NCBI GenBank assembly: GCA_947624455.1
Contig: CANQKL010000081.1
Coordinates: 1 to 7,106, forward strand
Origin: an uncultured Clostridia bacterium
Lineage (GTDB): Bacteria; Bacillota; Clostridia; UMGS1883
DNA length: 7,106 nt
Reading direction: 5' to 3'
The notes beneath the pieces are model-generated. The model made no database searches, was not told the origin of the DNA, and was given only the letters and a program-made list of their open reading frames with translations. The position numbers and the translations under genes are program-made. This document shows, one piece after another, positions 1 to 5,301 of the stretch (position 1 is the first letter of the stretch; each line of letters starts with the position of its first letter).

Positions 1-240
1 TGCTGTAAACGTTTCACGGCGGGAGCGCAATGCGCTCCCCTACGATATCAAGGTTACATTTTGATGATTTTATACAATTTTGCATTAATGCATTTATTGT
101 AATGATGTTCGAAATTGCCACCGCAAACGGAATATTGCGGACGGCCAATGGCCGCCCCTACGGAATCTAGGTTACATCTGCGGTTAAAATAACACGCTTG
201 CGGCCAACGGCCCCGCAAAATCAATCACGTTCATGGCGAA
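1..240. repeat. Extragenic palindromic repeat region, left side
   Basis: This stretch holds no credible gene. It contains two related units. The first has a perfect 8-bp hairpin (21-28 with 32-39, loop AAT) followed by CCCCTACG and AAGGTTACAT. The second has CAAACGGAATATTGCGG (124-140), an AAT-loop hairpin (about 139-155), then GCCGCCCCTACGGAATCT and AGGTTACAT. A palindrome GCATTAATGC lies at 82-91 and an imperfect GC-rich hairpin around 199-218. The unit recurs, in the same orientation, at 4268-4486. I read this as a dispersed palindromic intergenic repeat family. No transposase is visible. Confidence 0.75.
111..190. repeat. Composite repeat, left copy (uninterrupted form)
   Basis: This is the best-preserved left copy. 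Two blocks are shared exactly with the right copy: 17 bases at 124-140 (also 4313-4329) and 17 bases at 151-167 (also 4451-4467). Similarity continues through AGGTTACATCTGCGGTT, which is AGGTCACGTTTGCGGTT on the right. Here the two blocks are separated by only 10 bases (ACGGCCAATG), which complete a hairpin with an AAT loop. The one mismatch in that stem is A-C on the plus strand but a G-U wobble on the minus strand, so the fold is better in minus-strand RNA. Confidence 0.75.
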
Positions 241-243
241 CAC

Positions 244-274
244 AAAAATATCCCCCGGGGAGACCCGGGGGATA
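244..274 (-). terminator. Rho-independent terminator of the secreted-protein/small-protein unit
   Basis: Read on the minus strand, an 11-bp perfect stem TATCCCCCGGG / CCCGGGGGATA (arms 264-274 and 249-259) closes on a 4-base loop (260-263) and is followed immediately by five T residues (248-244). It begins 36 bases after the stop codon of the 59-codon gene. The GC-rich stem and T run are a textbook intrinsic terminator for leftward transcription. It is the natural end of the transcript that starts near 3860. Confidence 0.9.
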
Positions 275-278
275 CGCG

Positions 279-322
279 CATATAACGCTTATTTCGCCGT
301 CATATAACGCTTATTTCGCTGT
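279..322. repeat. 22-base tandem duplication over the stop codon of the small gene
   Basis: Positions 279-300 and 301-322 are two adjacent copies of a 22-base unit that begins CATATAACGCTTATTTCGC. They differ at a single base (C298 versus T320). The right copy contains the last codons and stop (311-313) of the 59-codon gene. The left copy lies between that stop and the terminator. The unit length is not a multiple of three, so the duplicated codons are out of frame with the gene. It looks like a slippage or short-tandem duplication event. Confidence 0.9.
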
Positions 323-490
323 CCAGTAATCGAAGGTGTTCTCGGGGAGAGTGGTTGTATCCTCTACAACGGTAACACCGGCGGGAGTAGCGGTCTCAGC
401 GCTTGTAGCAAGGCTGAAAACGCCCATAACCTCAGTCTCGGGAGACAGGGATTTTACCTCGATAACGGGGCTGTTAAATAACTTTTTCAT
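311..490 (-). CDS. Small 59-residue protein of unknown function, coupled to the secreted protein gene
   Basis: The reading frame starts MKKLFNSPVIEVKSLSPETE and ends FDYWTAK. A strong AAGGAGGT at 499-506 sits 8 bases before the ATG and overlaps the TAA of the upstream gene, so translation is probably coupled. There is no signal peptide, membrane segment or cysteine. The N-terminal pattern Met-Lys-Lys, then Pro-x-Ile-Glu-Val, resembles short hypothetical proteins I recall from Clostridia, but I cannot name a family. The middle is rich in Ala, Thr and Val, and the tail is aromatic (FDYW). A modified-peptide precursor is conceivable from its size and leader-like start, yet no modifying enzyme or exporter of that kind is in the window. 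The ribosome binding site, the spacing and the terminator just downstream argue that it is a real gene. Its function is unknown. Confidence 0.8.
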   Translation of the reverse strand: MKKLFNSPVIEVKSLSPETEVMGVFSLATSAETATPAGVTVVEDTTTLPENTFDYWTAK

Positions 491-498
491 ATCTGTCT

Positions 499-506
499 AC
501 CTCCTT
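499..506 (-). promoter_or_regulatory. Shine-Dalgarno site of the 59-codon gene, overlapping the upstream stop codon
   Basis: The minus strand reads AAGGAGGT, with 8 bases to the ATG at 490. Its first two bases are shared with the TAA (507-505) of the large gene. This perfect site is the main support for the small gene and suggests that ribosomes finishing the large gene can restart on it. Confidence 0.85.
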
Positions 507-3500
507 ACAGTTCAGGGGTGAAGTCGTAGGACGCATCGGCGTCGGCTGCCTCGGACTCGGCAACCTCGGTCTCAACGAACTCGATCTCCACACTGTCAAG
601 GCTAAGAGTAACGGCCTCCTGAGGGGAAGCAAGAGTTACGTCGTCGCCTGTGATGGTGATAGTGGTGAATACGCCGTTGCCATCGCCAGTAGCGGCCTTA
701 ACGGCGTCAACCTTACCGGCCTTTACGCCAGCCTTGAAGCCAAAGCCCTTAGCGGCCAGCTCAGGCTTAACGGAAATGGTAACGGTAGCAGCCTCGGCCT
801 CGCCGGAAACGCTGAGGTCGAAGATGTTGTCGCGGGCGTCGCCGAACTTAAGCTCGGTCGCGCCATCCTCGCTGCCCTCAACGGCAACCTCATTGTAAAC
901 CGCGCCGCCCTCGGTGAGAGCCTTAACGGCCTGGTCTACGTTGGAAAGCTCCTCAGCCGCGGCATACTCCGCAGAGTTAACCTCGATATCGGCTATTACC
1001 AGGGGATAAAGAGCCTGAGAAGCAGTGGCAAAAGCCTCGCCGTTAGCGTCAACGGCCTTTACCTCGTATACAACGTTAGCGTTGTTGGGGATAACAGCCG
1101 CAGGAAGGGTAACCTCGTTTTCAAAGGTCTCGCCCTCTTTGAGCGTATAATCATTGCTGTGAGTGATAACGGCTTTGGCGCCTTCGGCTTCGCTCTCAAA
1201 GAAGATAGCGAGCTTGCCGTTGGCATAGCCAAGCTTGGCGGTAACTGCGGGAACGCTAAGCTTAAGCTCAGCGGTGTCAGCGGCTACCTTAGCGGAAACA
1301 ACGCCGCCAACCAGAAGCTTGCCATCCTCGGCGTCATAGGCGCGGATGGTGTCGCCCTCCTGAGCAACAACGGGGGTCTTTACAACGCTGCCGTTCTTGG
1401 TAACCTTGGCAGCCTCAACACCGGTAAAGCTAACGGTCTTTCCGTCAACTACGGCAAGATAAGGAGCCTGACCGGCGAACTCGCTGTCCTCGGCATTGGA
1501 TGTCTCGGAGTCAACGATGTAAAGTCCGGCGTACGCGGCGCCAAGACCGATGGTAACGGTCTCGCCCTCAGAAGCGGCTACGATGTCGGTAACATCTATA
1601 GCGAGCTTGCTGCCACTGGGCAGATAGTCGCCATCAGCGACATCGGAAGATCTGGAAGCCGCAACGTCAGACCAAGCAAGGCTGGCGGCGTCAAGACCCT
1701 TTATAATATCATCGGAAGACGTGTCAACAGTTTCGCCATCGGTAGCGCCGTCATATTTGAAAGCGTAAACCTTGGTATTGCTGCCGCCGATATTCTTGTT
1801 CATATAGCCTACGGTCAGGTTAAGGATAACCTGCTGGCCTTCGTCGACAGAGGGCTTATCGAACCGAACAACGCCAATTCTGGAGCTGCCCAGACCGGAA
1901 GGAGCCGTGGTAGTGGAGTTGCCGTCGGCATCGGTGGTCTTGTTGGTATCACCGGTAGCCGCAACAACGAGCATATCCTTCGGCTTGGTCTCATCATGTC
2001 CTTTAATATCACTCTTGTTGATGTAAAGGTCAAGAGTGGGATAAATTCTGTTAGTGTCGGCGGTAAGCGTAATTTTACGAGATTCGCCTCCTTTAAGGGT
2101 AACAGAATCAGCGGTGTAAGCAACGCCGCCAACGAAGTCCTCAAAAGCGTCGAATACTACTTCCTCGTCAGGCCAAGCCTTCTCGGTAAAAGATTTTTCA
2201 TAATCAGGCTTGCCCTCGATAGTGTAGGTAACTGTAGTGTCTTTAGCCTCACCAGTCACATCCGCCTCGGCAACTACGAAGTTATCGAACAGGAAATAAG
2301 GATGAGCGCCCGCGCCAGCATCGCCAAGCCAGTAGGCAAGGAACTGAACGGTATCGGTAGTCTCGTCAGTGGTGACGGCATTCTTCATCAGGGTCCAGTC
2401 ACCTTGAACATCGCTCCTGATGACATCATGGGTCTCAAGAGCAGCAGGAGCAGCATCAGCGCCGCCTGCCACAGCATGTACGCCGGCAAAAGCTTCATTA
2501 GTAGTGTAAGCCTTTGTCCAGTAAGAGAAGTATATGGTCTTGTTGTGGCCAACCTCTACGTTGGTGTACAGAGAGCAAAGACCACTGTCGCCGAAACCGT
2601 CATTCCAGCGGCTACCAAAAGCGAAATCGCCGTCCTTAACGGTGTAATTCTCGTCAGTTGTGGCTGTGCCGTCTCCGTCAAGGAGGGAGTAACTGCCGTT
2701 CTTAACGATATAGCCGTGACCATAGGGTGTACCATCACCGCCAAAGCCAAAGGTATCCTTCGTTTTCTGGCTCTTCCAGCCAAGAATATTGAAGCGACCG
2801 TCGGTGGTCTCGAAGCTGGGGTTGGCGATAAGGTTTTTACCCTTGGGGGTGTACTCGACATAACCTATTCTAACGGGGTCAGTGGGAACATCCACAGCCT
2901 TGAAATCAGCTTCGGTATACTTGAATTCAATAGTGTTCTCAGCCTCAAGCTTATCAATAGTTACAGTCTTAGCCTGATCCTTAGCGGGAAGATAATATTT
3001 GCCATCTTTTTCCACATACTCAGGATAACCAACGCTGGTTGTGTAGCTCTGGCCAACAAGGTAACCTTCAACTGTAGTATCGTCAACAATGGACTCGCCA
3101 GCCTCATTAATCTTCTTAATTGTAATAGAAGCGGCTGGAGTTTTTTCCATAGGGGTGTCGTTAACCTTGGATTCAAGGATATACTTATCCATTATATTGG
3201 AATCGGTAATATCACAACCATCATGCGGGGCGATTGCCCAGCTATTGGCGGAAACTACACCGTTGATCTCTACATCGGTGGTGTAGGTACGGGTAAACTT
3301 ATGATCAGCAAGCTCATAGCAAATGGAATAGCCTTCCTCGGTCTTTGTATAGGTGATCTTTACCTCCTGACCGGCGGGGAGAGGCTTAACGCTGGTCTCG
3401 TCGGGCGTATCGCTGAACGCGGCGGGAGCCGTACCATCATAGTCGGCCACGGAAGTAGCCTTGTCCTTTACCTGCTCCCTATGGAAAGGATGGAAGCCGT

Positions 3501-3726
3501 CATTTGACAGGCAGAAGCCAGTGATAACGTCGCCGTCTTTGTCGGTGATTTGAATGTCGGCGTAACCAGTAAGACTGTCGGGCAGCTTAAAGGTGATGAC
3601 AAAGCTATCAGCGTTCTCCGCATATGTAGCAGCGCCAGCAACCATGGCAAAGCCGGGCATTACCGACAGAACCATCGCCAGAGCGACAACCAGAGCAAGA
3701 ACCTTGCCGGTTTTAATTGTGTTCAT
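505..3726 (-). CDS. Secreted multidomain carbohydrate-binding-like surface protein
   Basis: The product has 1073 residues. A Sec signal peptide covers residues 1-32: a Lys-containing start, a long hydrophobic core, and an AGA site likely cleaved after residue 32 or 33. The order after that is: a unique beta-rich region (about 36-196); a MucBP-like module (about 199-271); a CBM4/9-like jelly roll (about 296-488) that opens with NLIANPSFET and closes with LFDNFVV; a second short beta module (about 497-557); a CBM96/DNRLRE-like region (about 560-760) with SRIGVVRF, LAIDVTDIV and APYLAVV; and Ala/Val/Glu-rich beta modules to the acidic C-terminus. I see no catalytic domain, LPXTG motif, SLH repeat, dockerin or C-terminal membrane anchor. 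The probable role is glycan or mucin binding outside the cell. Domain names are from pattern recall and are less certain than the gene. TAAGGAGGA (3735-3743) precedes the ATG by 8 bases. Confidence 0.93.
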   Translation of the reverse strand: MNTIKTGKVLALVVALAMVLSVMPGFAMVAGAATYAENADSFVITFKLPDSLTGYADIQITDKDGDVITGFCLSNDGFHPFHREQVKDKATSVADYDGTAPAAFSDTPDETSVKPLPAGQEVKITYTKTEEGYSICYELADHKFTRTYTTDVEINGVVSANSWAIAPHDGCDITDSNIMDKYILESKVNDTPMEKTPAASITIKKINEAGESIVDDTTVEGYLVGQSYTTSVGYPEYVEKDGKYYLPAKDQAKTVTIDKLEAENTIEFKYTEADFKAVDVPTDPVRIGYVEYTPKGKNLIANPSFETTDGRFNILGWKSQKTKDTFGFGGDGTPYGHGYIVKNGSYSLLDGDGTATTDENYTVKDGDFAFGSRWNDGFGDSGLCSLYTNVEVGHNKTIYFSYWTKAYTTNEAFAGVHAVAGGADAAPAALETHDVIRSDVQGDWTLMKNAVTTDETTDTVQFLAYWLGDAGAGAHPYFLFDNFVVAEADVTGEAKDTTVTYTIEGKPDYEKSFTEKAWPDEEVVFDAFEDFVGGVAYTADSVTLKGGESRKITLTADTNRIYPTLDLYINKSDIKGHDETKPKDMLVVAATGDTNKTTDADGNSTTTAPSGLGSSRIGVVRFDKPSVDEGQQVILNLTVGYMNKNIGGSNTKVYAFKYDGATDGETVDTSSDDIIKGLDAASLAWSDVAASRSSDVADGDYLPSGSKLAIDVTDIVAASEGETVTIGLGAAYAGLYIVDSETSNAEDSEFAGQAPYLAVVDGKTVSFTGVEAAKVTKNGSVVKTPVVAQEGDTIRAYDAEDGKLLVGGVVSAKVAADTAELKLSVPAVTAKLGYANGKLAIFFESEAEGAKAVITHSNDYTLKEGETFENEVTLPAAVIPNNANVVYEVKAVDANGEAFATASQALYPLVIADIEVNSAEYAAAEELSNVDQAVKALTEGGAVYNEVAVEGSEDGATELKFGDARDNIFDLSVSGEAEAATVTISVKPELAAKGFGFKAGVKAGKVDAVKAATGDGNGVFTTITITGDDVTLASPQEAVTLSLDSVEIEFVETEVAESEAADADASYDFTPEL

Positions 3727-3858
3727 TATGTTTGTCCTCCTTAATTTAGTTTTTTTACCTTAGTCCACGGCGCGGCACAGGCTACTTCGGCGGGGTTTCG
3801 TTCGACCTCCGGCTTGCCGCCGGGCGGGCCAGCGCGTTACCGCAAACACTTTATGGCG
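3727..3858 (-). promoter_or_regulatory. 5' leader of the secreted-protein gene, GC-rich and possibly structured
   Basis: The promoter predicts a leader of about 130 bases. Its centre (about 3765-3840) is strikingly GC-rich between AT-rich flanks. On the minus strand CCGGC-GGCAA-GCCGG (3823-3809) forms a hairpin, and GCGCUGGC (3835-3828) can pair with GCCGCGC (3776-3770) with one bulged U, enclosing about 50 bases. I do not recognise a known riboswitch class. There is no terminator hairpin with a T run before the gene. The fold is my own pairing by eye, and the leader could simply be an unstructured GC-rich insertion. Confidence 0.4.
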
Positions 3859-3865
3859 TATTATA

Positions 3866-3894
3866 ATTTTATCACTTTTTTAGCGGGATGTCAA
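3866..3894 (-). promoter_or_regulatory. Sigma-A type promoter for the secreted-protein/small-protein unit
   Basis: On the minus strand a perfect -35 box TTGACA (3894-3889) is followed by exactly 17 bases and TAAAAT (3871-3866), which matches TATAAT at five of six positions. Transcription should start near 3858-3860. An 8-bp palindrome AACCGGTT (3893-3900) overlaps the upstream edge of the -35 box and could be an operator half or chance. Just upstream lie two GGCGG-type direct repeats 11 bases apart (minus strand, starting at 3918 and 3907). Confidence 0.8.
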
Positions 3895-3900
3895 CCGGTT

Positions 3901-4137
3901 TGCCGCCTTTTGTCCGCCGTATTGTTATACAAATTTGGGCTCGTTTTTTTGTGCAAAATTTACAACAATTTTCATGTGCGGCCTTGATTCTTGTGGCGTC
4001 GCAAATCCGAGTGGGGGTTCCGGTCATGCGCCAATCAGACGTTTGCGGCAATTAGACAAAATTATCAGGCGCAACAACTCAATTTATCATATTTCCAAAA
4101 CTTCGTAAACGCCTGCGGCGTTGTTTGTCGCAATAAC
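3901..4137. other. Intergenic stretch without a supported gene
   Basis: The first 60 bases are AT-rich and include a short inverted repeat TTGT-TAT-ACAA (3922-3932), upstream of the promoter at 3866-3894. The remainder is mixed in composition and merges into the hairpin repeats to the right. A 90-codon open frame runs through here from a TTG at 3991. It has no ribosome binding site and ends inside the repeat, so I do not call it a gene. Confidence 0.5.
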
Positions 4138-4258
4138 TTTTATTTCTATGTACTTTTGCGCGGCAAAAGTACCAAAAGCGCCGGGGCCCTCGCCATGGCC
4201 CCGGACCCCTCAGGGCGTTTAAGGGGAACTGCGGTTCCCCTTAAAAATCCCCTAGGGG
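4138..4258. repeat. Multi-hairpin intergenic repeat element
   Basis: Four inverted repeats lie side by side. GTACTTTTGC / GCAAAAGTAC occupies 4150-4159 and 4163-4172 with a 3-base loop. CCGGGGCC / GGCCCCGG occupies 4181-4188 and 4197-4204. A 12-bp stem occupies 4218-4229 and 4234-4245 with loop TGCG. The palindrome CCCCTAGGGG lies at 4249-4258. None is followed by a convincing T run on either strand, so they are not obvious intrinsic terminators. From memory, similar strings (GTACTTTTG next to CAAAAGTACCAAAAGCGCC) recur between genes in Clostridia, so I call it a dispersed repeat. No mobility gene is attached. Confidence 0.75.
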
Positions 4259-4340
4259 CATGATGTAAATGTTACGTTTGTGATTCCCTAACCTTATTTA
4301 TCATTGTTACCACAAACGGAATATTGCGGGTATAAAGGGA

Positions 4341-4367
4341 CCCACAAACAACATTGTTGTTTGTGGG
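4341..4367. repeat. Perfect 12-bp hairpin inside the right repeat
   Basis: CCCACAAACAAC (4341-4352) and GTTGTTTGTGGG (4356-4367) are perfect inverted complements around a 3-base loop (ATT). The minus-strand continuation is not a run of T, so terminator activity is uncertain. It is the first of two hairpins filling the 4330-4450 interruption. Confidence 0.85.
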
Positions 4368-4374
4368 AAAAGGA

Positions 4375-4442
4375 GGAGCAAGGGTACGCGCCCCGACGTT
4401 TTCACAACGAGAAAACGTCGGGGCAAAGTCACCCTTTGCTCC
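4375..4442. repeat. Large nested hairpin downstream of the ABC operon
   Basis: The inner stem is 14 perfect base pairs, GCCCCGACGTTTTC (4390-4403) with GAAAACGTCGGGGC (4411-4424), around a 7-base loop. An outer stem pairs GGAGCAAGGGT (4375-4385) with ACCCTTTGCTCC (4431-4442) with one bulged T. It lies 62 bases past the stop of the ATPase gene, in the direction of transcription. The minus strand after the inner stem is pyrimidine-rich but has no clean T run. It may stabilise or end the ABC transcript, but its main identity is a palindromic repeat. Confidence 0.75.
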
Positions 4443-4503
4443 GACGCCAGGCCGCCCCTACGGAATCCAGGTCACGTTTGCGGTTGATTGATACATTTGC
4501 AGG

Positions 4504-5301
4504 TCACTTAGACAGAAGCATACGGTCGTTATCCAACGCCGCGCCGCTGAGATCCGCGAACTTCTTTAACAGGTCGTCCACGGTAAGCTCCTTTTTCTCC
4601 TGACCGCTGACGTCATAAATCACACGGCCCTCATTCATCATTATGAGCCGGTTGCCGTGAATTATGGCGTCGTTCATATTATGGGTTATCATCATCGCGG
4701 TAAGCTTATTCTCGTTTATAAACTTCTCCGACAGCTCCAGCACAGTTGCGGCGGTCTTGGGGTCAAGAGCCGCTGTATGCTCGTCCAGCAGCAGAAGCTT
4801 GGGCTGGCGCATTACGGCCATGAGCAACGTCAGGGCCTGACGCTGACCGCCGGACAAAAGCCCTACCTTGCTGGAAAGCCGATCCTCAAGGCCCAGCCCC
4901 AGCTGAGAAAGCATCTCCCGGTACATGGCCCTCTCCTTATTGGTTATGGCCCACTTCAAGCCTCGCCGCTGACCACGGCGAAAGGCCAACGACATATTCT
5001 CCTCTATCCACATATCCGCCGCGGTTCCCATCATAGGATCCTGAAATACTCGGCCCAGGTACTTGGCCCGCTTATGCTCCGGCAGCGAGGTCACGTCATT
5101 GCCGTCTATTACGATGCTGCCACGGTCAACCGGAAATACGCCGCATATGCTATTGAGCAGCGTGGACTTGCCCGCGCCGTTGCCGCCGATTATCGTGACA
5201 AAATCTCCGGCCTTAAGCTCCAAATCAATGCCGTTGAGAGCCTTTTTCTCATTTACCGTACCTTTATTAAAGGTCTTATATACGCCGCTTACTTTAAGCA
5301 T
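4504..5301 (-). CDS. ABC transporter ATP-binding protein (TrpZ/COG1101-like)
   Basis: This 265-residue ATPase powers the importer encoded by the two genes before it. All the nucleotide-binding motifs are intact: Walker A GGNGAGKST (39-47), Q-loop Gln87 in VFQDP, signature LSGGQ (149-153), Walker B LLLLDE (169-174), D-loop TAALD (176-180) and switch His207 in ITHNM. Length and motif spacing fit the small cytoplasmic ATPases of the uncharacterized import family that includes streptococcal TrpZ. I start it at MLKVSGVY because AAGGAGGT lies 8 bases upstream; a frame-extending ATG 33 bases earlier would add 11 unlikely residues inside the permease gene. With this start it overlaps the permease stop by 8 bases (ATGCTTAA), a sign of translational coupling. 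It is the last gene of the operon. Confidence 0.93.
   Translation of the reverse strand: MLKVSGVYKTFNKGTVNEKKALNGIDLELKAGDFVTIIGGNGAGKSTLLNSICGVFPVDRGSIVIDGNDVTSLPEHKRAKYLGRVFQDPMMGTAADMWIEENMSLAFRRGQRRGLKWAITNKERAMYREMLSQLGLGLEDRLSSKVGLLSGGQRQALTLLMAVMRQPKLLLLDEHTAALDPKTAATVLELSEKFINENKLTAMMITHNMNDAIIHGNRLIMMNEGRVIYDVSGQEKKELTVDDLLKKFADLSGAALDNDRMLLSK

Larger units (their letters stand above)
4268..4486. repeat. Composite repeat, right copy, interrupted by about 120 bases
   Basis: This copy matches the left repeat in the same orientation: a degenerate GTTACGTTTGTG (4271-4282), CAAACGGAATATTGCGG (4313-4329), then GCCGCCCCTACGGAATCC (4451-4468) and the GCGGTT end. Between the two conserved blocks the left copy has 10 bases, while this copy has 121 (4330-4450), made almost entirely of two large hairpins. 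Either a hairpin element inserted here or the left copy lost it. The repeat ends 18 bases from the stop codon of the ATPase gene. Confidence 0.7.

Noticed and set aside
21..183. A CRISPR array
   Set aside because: There are only two diverged units about 118 bases apart, with no uniform spacers and no cas gene.
336..521. A 61-codon plus-strand frame opposite the 59-codon gene
   Set aside because: It is antisense to the small gene, which has a perfect ribosome binding site and fits the operon. The plus-strand frame has neither.
1159..3507. A 782-codon open frame on the plus strand, opposite the secreted-protein gene
   Set aside because: It lies wholly antisense to a well-supported gene with signal peptide, domains and ribosome binding site. 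It has no ribosome binding site of its own and a low-complexity composition. Biased codon use on the minus strand explains the lack of stops.
3760..3845. A known riboswitch class (cyclic di-GMP, cobalamin, tetrahydrofolate) in the leader
   Set aside because: None of the conserved core sequences of these classes that I can recall is present, so only a generic structured leader is proposed.
3991..4263. A 90-codon plus-strand frame from a TTG
   Set aside because: It has no ribosome binding site, and its second half is a translation of the hairpin repeat at 4138-4258. Repeats of this kind often yield false gene calls.
4375..4442. The large nested hairpin as a standard intrinsic terminator of the ABC operon
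   Set aside because: The stem is strong, but the minus strand after it reads GCGTACCC rather than a T run, and the structure is part of a repeat. Termination there is possible but not shown.
4304..4603. A 99-codon plus-strand frame
   Set aside because: It translates the palindromic repeat and then runs antisense into the end of the ATPase gene. No ribosome binding site or family resemblance.
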